Positions 1 to 12,200 of a stretch of 29,865 bases of DNA are shown here, in pieces. The notes beneath the pieces are model-generated. The model saw only the letters and a program-made list of their open reading frames with translations, ran no database searches and had not been told where the DNA came from. Source of the DNA: Baffinella frigidus (Eukaryota > Cryptophyceae > Cryptomonadales > Baffinellaceae). The position numbers and the translations under genes were made by a program. The stretch covers positions 144,868-174,732 of the forward strand of contig MU646379.1 of assembly GCA_026770585.1 (NCBI GenBank), read 5' to 3'. The stretch's first letter is position 1. Each line of letters starts with the position of its first letter.

Positions 1-75
1 CCCCAAACCCCCAACCCCCAACCCCCAACCCCCAACCCCCAACCCCCAACCCCCAACCCCCAACCCCCAACCCAG
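1..75 (+). repeat. C-rich telomere-like array (CCCCCAA)n
   Basis: A seven-base unit CCCCCAA repeats about ten times and ends in CAG, the 3' splice site of exon 1. It is the end of an intron that begins outside the window. Confidence 0.9.
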
Positions 76-141
76 GTGATAGCGAAATCGCTGACACCGG
101 AATGGAACGAGACATTCATCCTCGACTTCGAGGGCGGCCGG
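76..141 (+). CDS. Exon 1: C2-1 strand with the P-E-W-N-E motif
   Basis: The exon gives 22 codons in phase 0, VIAKSLTPEWNETFILDFEG followed by GR. TPEWNE is the hallmark of a C2 domain (consensus NPxWNE before the strand F-x-F), so the N-terminal strands of this domain lie left of the window. The exon follows CAG and is followed by GTCAAA. The same motif recurs in exon 6 (LSPEWNE), exon 17 (NPVWNK) and exon 27 (HPHYNE). Confidence 0.72.
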
Positions 142-1918
142 GTCAAACCCTAAACCATAAACCCTAAACCATAAACTCTGAACCATAAACCATAAACCAT
201 AAACCATAAACCATAAGCCACAAGCCATAAACCCTAAGCCTCAAACCCTAAACTATAAACCATAAACGCCAAACCTTGAACCCTGAACCCTGAACCCTGA
301 ACCATACACCATGAACCCTGAACCCTAAACCCTCTACCCCACGAAGTCTCTACCCCGGGCGGGGCGGGTATTGCCCCTGAAAAGCGTCGGAGTCCCTCCC
401 CTGAAAAGCGTTGGAGAGGGACTCCAACGCTTTTCAGGGGGATATTATACAGACCCTTATACAGACCCTAAACACGTCGGGGTCTTGCGGTGGACTTGAC
501 TTTCTCACAAGGTTTCGTTATGTGTTGCAATGTTCGTACTGATTCGCGTCCAAACACGTCATCTTGCAACGTTGGATTTCTGCCTGATCAGTCCTCGGAC
601 GCAGGATGGTTGGCATACCAACCGCAAGAAAACCAAGGTCCACTTTTGAGGAATTTAGTACGGCGGGGTCCCGCGTTACTCCAAAAGTGGCCAATCTGTG
701 ATACACATAATAGAAAGACAGTACTCGTCCTCGGACGCAGGATGGTTGGCATACGGTAACTACTTCTTCTTTTCCTTCTCTGTCACTTGCTCTCACCCCT
801 AACCCTAACCCCTCACCCTAAACCCCCATACTCATAACCCGACCCCCAAAAACCTAACCCTAAACCCTAAACCATAAACCTGAACCTAACCCTAAACAGG
901 ACTCGGTACTCTCAGTGGTGCCCCTAAACCCCAAACCTCAAACCCCAAACCCTAAAACCCCATACCCCTAACCCCCAACCCCTAACCCCCAAATCATAAA
1001 ACGTAAAACGTCAACCTAAACTCCTACCCCCAAACCTCAACAATAAACCCTAAAAACGCCTGCAGGACTCGGTACTCTCAGTGGTGATCTACGACCACGA
1101 CCGATCGCTCCTCGGCGGATCATCCGCAGAGTACACCCCCCGCCTACATATTTACCACACGTCCGTGACTTCTTTACTACTCGCCCGTGACTTCTTTACT
1201 ACACCGAATACCGCGCCCCACATCTTCACTTCACGTCCGTGACTTCTTTACTGCACCGAATACCCCGATTCGAACCACCCATAAACGATCTACGACCACG
1301 ACCGGTCGCTCCTGGGCGGATCATCCACAGAGTACACCCCCCGCCTACATATTTACCACACACCCGTGTCTTATTTACTACACCGAATACCGCCCCCCAC
1401 ATGTTCACTACGCGTCCGTGGCTTATTTACTACACCGAATACCGTCCCATCTAAGGATCATCCGCTCCTGGATCGACCGGTCGCTCCTGGGCGGATCATC
1501 CGCAGAGTACCCGCCCGCCCATCCCCCCGGACTTGACCACACAGCGGGCTACCCAGTGATTTTCTTGCTGAAATTGAGCGACATTCCGTACATTCCATTA
1601 CATTTTAGTCGTCCACGACCGTTCGCTCCTCGGCGGGTCATCCGCAGAGTGCGCGCCCTAAACCCTAATCCCTACCACCAACCCTCACGGCTTGGGCAAA
1701 TCGATGATTTTCGATTTCCCGATTTCAAGGGGATCTGGAGCCGTTCAAGTCGGATTCCGACTTCAACCCCCTTGAAATCCCAAATCGAAAATCGTCGATT
1801 TGCCCAATCCCAGAGGGTTGGTGGAAACCCTAAACCCTAAGAGGGCGCGCACGCTGCCGTGGCCCCCGCCCCCGGCAGCTCCTTGGGGGCCTGCGGCCCC
1901 TGACTATAACTTTGTATG

Positions 1919-1965
<47 letters not shown>

Positions 1966-4867
1966 ATATATATATATATGTATATATGTATATATATATA
2001 TCCTCTAGCCGGTTTGAAAAATAAAGTGTCCATCTATATTTCGGGTTTGCTGCGAAATTTCGCCCCTAATTTTTGTCCTTTTTCAAATCTGAAAGCGCAG
2101 ATCCTCGAGATTTGGCCGTCAGCTCCAGAATCTGCTAAAAAAAATCGAGCTGCGATGAAATCTTGAGATCTTTACTACAGGCCAAAAAATATGTTCTAAA
2201 GGGATTATATTCCTATAAAACCGGCTAGAGGATACGTCACGTACGTGACGCTTGACGTGACCGCAGCCGCAACTGTTAGAGAGGTTTTCACATGTGGTGG
2301 CCACCAAAACAAAGAAACGATGCCAAACGATAACGATTCAGTTCCAGCATCGTCATCGTTTTCCAGTGTTCCATTCGCGTGGCCATCAGATGTCACAACC
2401 GTGCTACAGAAGCCTATTTAAACGAAAGTTACTACACGAATGCCCACTTTTAAAAGTACATCGGTTTTAAATAGGCGTTCTACAGAGGTTCCACACGAGA
2501 ACGCTAGAGGGGCCTATTCAGCCCCCGACGTGCTTTTAAAAGTGGGCATTCGTGTAGTAACTTTCGTTGATTGGTCACGTAACTCTGCGAAATTAGCACA
2601 GTCACGAGGTTGGAATACCCTATCCTGGTACACCTATTTATAACCCCACATGTAAATAGGATCCTCCAGCATTCTCGAGTGGTTTCTCGGGCCGTGCGGC
2701 ATCCAGCCCCAGCAGCGATTTTCAGAAGTATGAGTTTAAACGTGGGATACTTGGATCCACGCAGGGCTGGAGGGGGGGGGTATTCAAAAGTCATTTTGAC
2801 GTGACAACTTTCTCAAAAGTCATTTTTAGCACCAAAACGGCTCCAAGAACGAGCAAACGGCTCCAAGAACGAGCATGGAATACCCCACCCAAGGGCCTGG
2901 AGTGGGGTTGCTGACGCGTCGTGGTGCAGGTTCCTGGGGTCGTGCGACATCGATGTCGCACAGGGTCCTCGACACCCATGGGGTGCAGCGCGATGTGAGC
3001 GCGATGTGTATTAATATCGAACGTGAGACCACGGTCTTGCTGACACGAACCGTTTCGTGTTCAGGTTCCTGGGGATAGCGGGACAAATTATGTCTTGGTC
3101 CGAGATGAAATTGATGCGGCATGTTTCAGGTTCCTGGGGTCGTGCGACATCGCGCTCGACCCTATGGGTGTGGACGACCCTGTGCGGCAGTGGTACAAAC
3201 TCGTCTGGGATGAGAAGTTCTCCAAGGCTAAGGAGAAGGTGCTCCAACACTCCCCCCAGACCCTAAACCCCTGAACCAGTTGCCCTATCAGTGTGTCCGA
3301 CACCACCCTGACTATCCCTTAAGTGGCTAGTAGGCGCATACGCCCTACCGTAGGGCCCTAGGACCTGCCTAGGACCTCTTGCGGGTCAATTTTGACCGGC
3401 TGGCCACTTAAGGGATACTCTGCAGTGCGAGGCGGGCGGTGCGGCTGCCTCCCTTAAGTCAACTCGTGCGTGATTAAGTCAATTCGAGTGCACGCGAATT
3501 ATTTGCGTGTTTCAAGCATGCCACACGAGGCTATCCATGCGAACAGAATAAAATAACATTTTAAAATTTGTGGGGAAATGATCACGTTTCCGTACGGATG
3601 TCCGTACGGAAACGTGACCAAATGCAGACTTTTGGCGTGTTTCCTGGGCAATAATCCAATAATTAACTTATGAATCTGTTCGCATGGATAGCCTCGTGTG
3701 GTGCACGGCTTTCATTTTTGCGCTTATATTGTTTTAGTGGGTGGGTTTTAGCGGGCGGACGGGAAGATTTCATGAAAGGCCTTTCATGCGTGCTTTGTTC
3801 TGACCTTGCTACTCCTCAGATTCATAGGCTAACGGCCTGAAAATGGGGTAGTTAGGCATACGGCATTGCCTAGGACCTCCTACCGTAGGCCGAGGGATCC
3901 TAGGACCAAAACGTCTCGGCCTACGGTAGGAGGTCCTAGGCAATGCCGTAGGCCTAACTACCCCATTTTCAGGCCGTTACCCTATTAAGATCTTCGCCAT
4001 GCTTTTCGGCCTTCTCCTGCCCGAGGGTTGCCCGGCCCGCCTCTCTGAAAGTGGCCAGGAGCTGAAAGTGGCCATCTCGCTGAAAGTGGCCTCCTCGCTG
4101 AAAGTGGCCGGGTGGCAGGTGACGGGTCGCGTCCTGATCCGCACACTCGTGCGACCCTTGACGGTCTCGGTGCAACTCGACATTTCCAAGGTGCCCCCCC
4201 ATCCACACAGAGGACTGCAAAGGGATTTTGCGAATCACCCAGAAGTGGGTAAGCCCTATGACCCTACGGTAGGCCATCCGTAGGGACGTAGGGAGTTTCC
4301 TACGGATATCCTAACCGAAACCTGGTTGATATCCAACCAAGTTTCCCTTCGTAGCCCGCTGTGTGGGGCGACATTTCAAAGGTGTCCGCCCAGATCCGGT
4401 CTTGTCCAGGAAAACAGTTGATTTCGTGGACGGACTGCGACACAACTGTGCCGGATAAACGCATCATTTCACAAACAAATATCGTGAAATCAAGGTGCCG
4501 TGGAAGTTACGATGGGCGATGGTCTAGCTCTTCCTGAGTAAAACTGTGCTCGCAATCAACAAATGTAAGCTGCCCTTTTGCACTGGAGTTTCTGCTCTAA
4601 ACCTGTTCAATGGCGAGCCAACTTTTGCTCAGGCATGGCTAGATGGGCGCTGACGCGAAGCGTTTCGTTTTTCGCAGATTCCGCGCGCTCCACGAGACGT
4701 GAACAAGGCTGTGCGGAACCAGGAGCGGGGCGTCGGCCTTCTCGAGGTGTGTCCCACACTCCCCTGACTATAACTTTGTGTGTGTGTAAATTTTTTTTTG
4801 AAAAATGTTTTTCTTTTGAGTGTATTTATGCGCCTTATGAATCATGCGCTTCAGCTCCTCTGAACAC

Positions 4868-4904
<37 letters not shown>

Positions 4905-4905
4905 G

Positions 4906-4940
<35 letters not shown>

Positions 4941-7900
4941 CATATATCCTGGCGATCCTTGCACAAAGTCAACGCTTTTGCAAACAGGTTACAGTGATCT
5001 CAGCGGAGCGGCTTCCGGCAGTGGACAGAGGGGGCTCATCTGACCCCTTCGTCGAACTCCGAATTCGGAGTTGACTCAACAGCCGCACGCTGTAGTTGAC
5101 TTACGGACGTTGACTTAATCACGTAGGATTTGACTTAAGGGAGTTGACTTAATCACGAAGGAGTTGACTTAAGAGAGTTGATTTATCATCAGGTTACGGT
5201 GATATCGGCGGAGCGTCCTCCGGCAGTGGACAGAGGGGGGTCGTCTGACCCCTTCGTTGAACCGTCAACTCAACAGCCACACGCAGGAGTTGACATAACA
5301 CCGCGCGAAGAAGTTGACGTCCGGAGTTGACTTAACCATGAGTTGAATTAAGTATGAGTTGACTTGAGCACCGCATGCAACAGGTTACGGTGATATCGGC
5401 GGAGCGGCTTCCGGCAGTGGACAGAGGGGGCTCATCTGACCCCTTCGTGGAATTGCTCGTCGGGGGGAATAAGCAGAAGACCAAGACGGTACACCCTACA
5501 TCCTAACCCCTAAACCGTACACCCTAACCGCAGGGTATAGGGTTAGGGTGTAGGGTGTGGGTGCAGGGTGCAGGGTGCAGGGTGTAGGGTGTAGGGTGTA
5601 GGGTGCAGGGATACCCTGCACCTTCATCCAGGGTATGTCGAGCACCCTGATCAACTCTCCTTGAACTCCAGAACTGGTGATCGGGGTTCAGGCATTTACC
5701 CAACGTTCTCGCCATGGCAGACTTTATTGTCGGGAATGGCGGGTTTGGGAGAGTGTGGGGCGTGGAGTGGGGGCTATGGTGTGTTGATGGTAGGGTGTGC
5801 TCAACCCCGGTGGGCAACCATCGGGCAGGAGAAGGTCGAAAAGCATGGCGAACATCTTAATAGGGTAACGGCCTGAAAATGGGGTAGTTAGGCCTACGGC
5901 ATTGCCTAGGACCTCCTACCGTAGGCCGAGACTTTTTGGTCCTGGGAGTGGAACTGCTCGTCGGGGGGAATACGCAGAAGACCAAGACGGTGCGAACCCT
6001 GAACCCTAACCCTTAAACCCTACAAATAACCCCTGCACTATATACCCTCATCCAGGCACCCTACACCCCAAACCCTAACTCCGGCACCCTAACCTCCACT
6101 TCAAACCCTAATCTGATGGCTGCCGGCTCTCGTGTAGATCAAGAAAGACTTCTCGGTCAAGTCACTTTCTCCAATCAAGTCACTTTTTCTCGCTTGCTCT
6201 CCTAAACTCTAAACTCTAAACACTAAACACTAAACCCCAATCCAGATCAAGAAAACGCTGCCACCAGAGTGGAACGAGCCGTTCTCGATTGAAGTCCCTC
6301 TTGGCACTCTAACTGCAGGATGTTGGACCAACATCCAACACCATTTCAGTCTAGGTTGAGGACCAACTCCTAGGGTGTAGGGTGTAGAGTGTAGGGTGTA
6401 GGGTGTAGGGTGTAGAGTGTAGAGTGTAGGGTGTAGGGTGTAGAGTGTAGGGTGTAGGGTGTAGGGTGTAGGGTGTAGGGTGTAGGGTGTAGGGTGTAGG
6501 GTGTAGGGTGTAGGGTGTAGGGTGTACGCTGAGGACCAACACCACTTCAACAACCCCATTTCAGACTGAAGTGAGGACCACCTCTAGACTACCTCTAAAC
6601 TGAGGACCACCTCCATTTCAGTAACGTCGCTTCCTCTCTCTCACGCAGATCAAGAAAACGCTGTCGCCGGAATGGAACGAGCCGTTCTCAATCGAGGTGC
6701 CAGCTGGGGCGTCATCACTCGAGTGCAGCGTCTACGACGAGAATTTCGCACAGTTCAATACGTTCATGGGAACGGTGACGCCCCACGCCCCACACCCCAA
6801 GAAACCGTCTTTGAAATCCCCATATCGCAAACTGCAACACCCCGACGCAATCTGGTGTCAAGACTTTCATCAGCAGCCGTCCTAACTCGCTAACAAGTCT
6901 ATTTTAATTCGGGGTCGTGGTACTTTCTCGAGTGGTAGCTCTGCCATTCGATAACCTTTTAAAACTGTAATGCCACAAGCTAACGCCAGCGGACCCCTTA
7001 GCCTACGGTAGGAACCCCCCCTCCTCCTACGACGTTTTTTTAAAAAGGTCTTTAAAAGTCGTAGGAGGGGGGCTCCTACCGTAGGCAATCCGTAGGTTCT
7101 AAGTACCGGAAAAGCAGTTGAGAAGGAGCCGCAGACGCGATCGATCCGGTCAACGAACGGTTCCCCAGCGGAAACACCTGCACATAGCGACAGCAGTTGC
7201 CCGAAGCGTTTCAAAACTGCGGCGTCCCCGCGGCTCCTGAGAGGGTGGTTCCCGAGGCCCCACCTGCGGTAGGCAATCCGTAGGGACATAAGGTGGTCCC
7301 TACGGATACCCTAACCGATGCTTGGTCGACACCCATCCAAGAATCCCTTGGTAGCCCACTGTGTGGCAGGCCCCTTGCGGATGAGCACTCGGGGGGGTAC
7401 GTGACTTGTGTAAAGTCACTCAGACTAAAACTGACTCTCGAGTGCTGCGGGCAGGTGGTGGTGTGTCTCGACCAGCTGGAAGTCGGGAAGGACACAGTCC
7501 AGGTATTCGCCCACGCCCACGAAACGTTGCTTTTTCTGCGGCTGTAGTGTGTCTGGCCCGTTCGTGATGGGGAATGACACAGTCTAGACATTCGCGCACG
7601 TCCACGAAACGTCCCATTTATGTGGTCGTGATGGGGGCGTGACCCCTTTCAGTGGGTGTAATTTGTCGCGTCCGGCCGTGATTGGAAGGACACCGTCCAT
7701 GTATTCGCTGACGTACGTGAAACGAGCCCTTTTCAGTGGTCGTAGTGTGTCTTGGCCTCGTTTGAAGGTGTTTCCACTGAGGCACCGTTCGCTGTCCGGA
7801 TCGATCGTCGCGTGTATTTTTGTTAACAAAAACAAAAATACATATACATAAACACATAGGAGGTAACAGTTAAGGGTGTGGGGTCTCACAGGGAGGTCCA

Positions 7901-9166
7901 TTGCAGCTACGATCGTCACGGTGCACGACCCCGCTTTGTTGCGCATGATACACCCTGTCGCGTGCGTATTTATCTTTGTGCTTGACATCAATTCACAATT
8001 CGCCCGTGTAAAGTTCTCTCTTTGCTTGACATAAATGGTGTATCGGTATGGTTGCAGGTGTTTCCGCTGTGGAACGGGTCGTTAGAGCGCTGTGCAGAGA
8101 AGTTGGCCACCGAAAAATGGGGAAATGGGGAAATTGGAGCCATTTTGTCCACTTGTGAGAAATTCATGGTACTAAATCTCTCAAAAGTTGACAAAATGGC
8201 TCCAATTTCTCAATTTTCTATTATTTCCCGTGGCTAACTTCTCTGCACAGCGCTCTTACCGGATCGAACGCCATCCCGTGAACCTTTCTAATTTTGCCTT
8301 ACTCACATTATGTAAAGCAACTGCTGTCTCTATGTGCAGGTGTTTCCGCTGGGGACCCGTTCGTTGACCGGATCGATCGCGTCTGCGGCTTCTTCCCAAC
8401 TACATTTCCACGCGTATATTTCGTGTATGTTTGGTCCGCGCATTCAAGCCTGCCGGCATGATAACACCGTGTATACTTGTCTGATTAATTTACGTAAATT
8501 ATGTGTGCTTTACATAAATCTTTTGTTTGCAGGTGTTTCCGCTGGGGAACCGTTCGTTGGCAGGATCGATCGCGTCCGGGAACCTGCGGCTTCTCCTCAA
8601 CTACTTCGCCCAGGGCAAGGACACTCTTCGCTACCCCGAGGTATCTCCCGCTTCATGGAAACACCCCCGGGCGTCCTGGACACACACGGACAGCTTCCAC
8701 AACACACCCCTCCGGACGTGATAGCTTCTACAACACACTTCGGAGGTGTGCATTGCTTCTTGGACACACTTGGGTCGATCGCGTCCGGGAACTTGCGGCT
8801 TCTCCTCAATTACTTCGCTCAGGGCAAGGACACTCTTTGCTACCCCGAGGTATGTTAAACCCCAAACCCCAAACCCTAAACCCTAAACCCTACACCCTAC
8901 ACCCTACACCCTAAACCCTGAAACCCTAAACCCCAAACCCTAAACCCCAAACCCTAAACCCCAAACCCTAAACCCTAAACCCCAAACCCTAAAACCCAAA
9001 ACCCAAACCCCAACCCCAAAACCAAAACCTTAACCTTAAAACTAGGTCGACATGGGGGACGTTCGGCAGAAAGCGGCGGAGAGCGGCGCGGGGTCGTGCA
9101 CCGTGACGATCGTCGCCGCCATGGACCTCCCTGTGAGACACGCCCCCCTGATGTATATAGATATAC

Positions 9167-9201
<35 letters not shown>

Positions 9202-12200
9202 TTTATATAATATAAATATATAGTGAGGCAGAAAGCGGCGGAGAGCGGCGCGGGGTCGTGCACTGTGACGATCGTCGCTGCGATGGAGCTCCCTGTGAGA
9301 CCCTACACCCGTACCTGTTACCTCCTATGTATTTATGTATCTATATATATATGTATATATTGCATTAATATGTAAATATATTGTATTTATGTATACATGT
9401 ATATATATATGTATATATTGTGTGCATATACATATGTGTCTGTACGTATATATACAGTGAGGCAGAAAGCGGCGGAGACTGGGGCGGGGTCGTGCACTGT
9501 GGCTATCGTGGCCGCCATGGACCTCCCTGTGAGTCCCTACACCCTTGTCTGGTGGTACCTACTGTGTATGTGTATGTGTATATATATATTTATATACATA
9601 TATATATGTACACTGTATTTGTATGTATATTGTATTTATATTTATATATATATATATGCACATGTCTATATTGTATGTATATATATATATATATATTGTA
9701 GGTATATGTATATTTATATAGTGAGGCAGAAAGCGGCGGAGAGCGGGGCGGGGTCGTGTACCGTCACCATTATCGCCGCGATGAACCTCCCTGTAAACTC
9801 TGAACCCTACACCCCACACCCTGCACCCTGCACCCTGCACCCTGCACCCTGCACCCTGCACCCTGCACCCTGCACCCTGCACTCTGCACCCTGACTGAGA
9901 CTTGAGCCCCACATTGTCTTTTACATGTGGTGTACGCGCCTTAATCTGTCTTTCACATTTTTTGTGTAGAGCATAAAACGTGGATATGTTTTGGGCATGG
10001 TGCTCCCTACCATTTATGTAATGTATTTTGTGTTGCATTGTGTATGATGCAAGAGTGGGACTCTCCCTGATACAAGACTGAATTTCATCTTGGACCATAC
10101 CAAAATCTGTCCTGATGAAAAGGCGTAAGATAGCATCCTTTGATGCCTAAAATAGCATATATACACCCTTACCTTCCGCGTGGGGAGCCTAAGATAGCGG
10201 GACAGATTCTGTCTTGGTCCGAAATTAAATTGGAGGCGTGGTCATGCGTGACTGAGTGGCTTTGTCTCCTAACAATTGCAGGTTTCGGATCCCAAAAACT
10301 CGGGGCTGACATGCTATGCGGAAGCGCGCGCGAATGACTACAAGGCCGCCACCTCGGTTCGACCCCTAATTGATTTACTTAGTCCCCTAATTGATTTACT
10401 TAGTCCCCTAATTGATTTTCTTAGTCCCTATGATTTACTTAGTCCTAGATGGCAGGACTGACCTGCGATGCGGAAGCGCACGCGAATTACTACAAAGCTG
10501 CCACCTTGGTGCGAACTTCCCTCACCCACCTAGACATATACACATATACACATATACACATATACACATATACACATATACACATTTACACATATACACA
10601 TGAACACATTTACACATATACACATATACACATATACACATATACACAAAATAAAAAATACAAATATACACACGCGCTCACACGTATGCGAACCTCTCAC
10701 ACCCGCCCACACATACGTGAACCCCCATACATATATGAAGACGCGTGGCCCACACCCATACATATATGGAGACGCTTGGCTCTCCGCGGGTGTCTCCTCC
10801 CAGCGTTGCTCAAGCCCAAGACACTCTCCTTTTCGACATGAACACCCTACACCTTCAACCCTAAACCCCAAACCCCAAAACCTAAACCCTGAACCCCAAA
10901 CCCTAAACCTTGAACCCTCAACCCTCAACCCTAAACCCTAAACCCAAACCCTAAACCCTAAACCCCCAACCCTAAACCCTAAAACCTAAAACCTAAACCC
11001 TAAACCCTAAACGTTCAAAAACATTCAGGTGGTCGAAGGGAGTCGGCAGCCAGTATTCAACGCGCCAGTCCTCCTCGAAGGGGCTGTTCGTGGAACAGCC
11101 CCGCCGGCAGGCTCGTGAACGCCCGCGTGACCGGTCACGCGGACGCCGAAGCCAACTGTCCGAGGTGACTGTCTTGCGTGTGCTGCCCCCTCAGGTGGTC
11201 GAAGGGAGTCGGCAGCCAGTATTCAACGCGCCAGTCCTCCTCGAAATCACCCCGGACTGCCAGGTCAACTTTCCCTCCCCCCATGTCAACTTACGCAAGT
11301 CAACCTGCTGAAGTCAACTTACTGCTGCGGGTGGTCACCTTTCTCTCCCCAACTTGCTGTTGTCAACTTACTCAAGGCAACTTGCTGAAGTCAACTTGCT
11401 GTTGCGGACATGACTTAGGGTTTAAGGTTTAGGGTTTGTCTCGCGACCAGGACTTCATGTTCTCAACCCCGGTGTCGGGGTGGGGGGGGTTGAGCCAGTG
11501 GCGGTCAAGATTTTCTGGAACGGAGATGATACTACACGAAAACCGATAGACTCGAGTCTAGATTTTCTGAAACGGAGTTGATACTACCGGAAAACCGATA
11601 GACTCGAGCTGCATTGCGGGAAACAAGATAGACTCCATCTGATGCATTGCGTCCTTTCAAGCTTGGCTCTCAAAATTCAGCCTTAGCTTACCAAAGTCAA
11701 CCTCGGCTCTCAAAAATCGACCTCGGCCGGTTGACTTTCAGCGGGTCCACCCGATACTCCTCCTGAAATCAGTTTCTCTGAAACCCCTTAACGCCTAACC
11801 CTAACCCCTAAATCCTCTCCATCAGGTGGTTGAAATCGTGGTTTTCGAAAAGGCTTCCGCCCTCAACATCCGCCGGTGAACCCTGAAACCCAAACCCTAA
11901 ACCCTAAACCCTAAACCCTAAACCCTAAACCCCGATCCCCAAAACCCAAAACCCAAAACCCAAAACCCAAAACCTCAAACCCCAAACCCCAAACTCCAAA
12001 CCCCAAACCCCAAACCCCAAACCCAGAACCCAAAACCCCAAACCTCAAACCCCAAACCCCAAACCCCAAACCCCAAACCCCAAACACCTCACCCTAAACC
12101 CTAGACCCGAAACAGAGGCGACGTGCCGATCGGCATAGCGACAATCCTGCTCGCGTCACTCCCGCCGAACCCCTCCTTCCTTTGGTAATTCCCCAAACCA

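Larger units (their letters stand above)
7766..8403 (+). pseudogene. Three broken copies of exon 7
   Basis: 7766-7812 is degraded. 8058-8272 starts after CAG and is split at 8085-8255 by a palindromic element. 8340-8403 is intact through GSIAS-like codons and then diverges. All keep the GTGTTTCCGCTG start of exon 7. Confidence 0.75.

Noticed and set aside
1187-1840. A 217-codon + strand frame
   Set aside because: It spans tandem exon 2 copies in the wrong frame plus a palindromic element.
6230-6559. Minus-strand frames of TPYTLHP repeats
   Set aside because: Translation of the (TAGGGTG)n array.
7455-7502. A possible 16-codon exon VVVCLDQLEVGKDTVQ with GCAG before and GTATTC after
   Set aside because: Exon 6 (FMGT) joins exon 7 (VFPL) directly in the C2 pattern, and the segment lies in a degenerate tandem repeat.
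9397-9894. Frames rich in YIYIYI
   Set aside because: Translated TA microsatellite linked to exon 8 copies.
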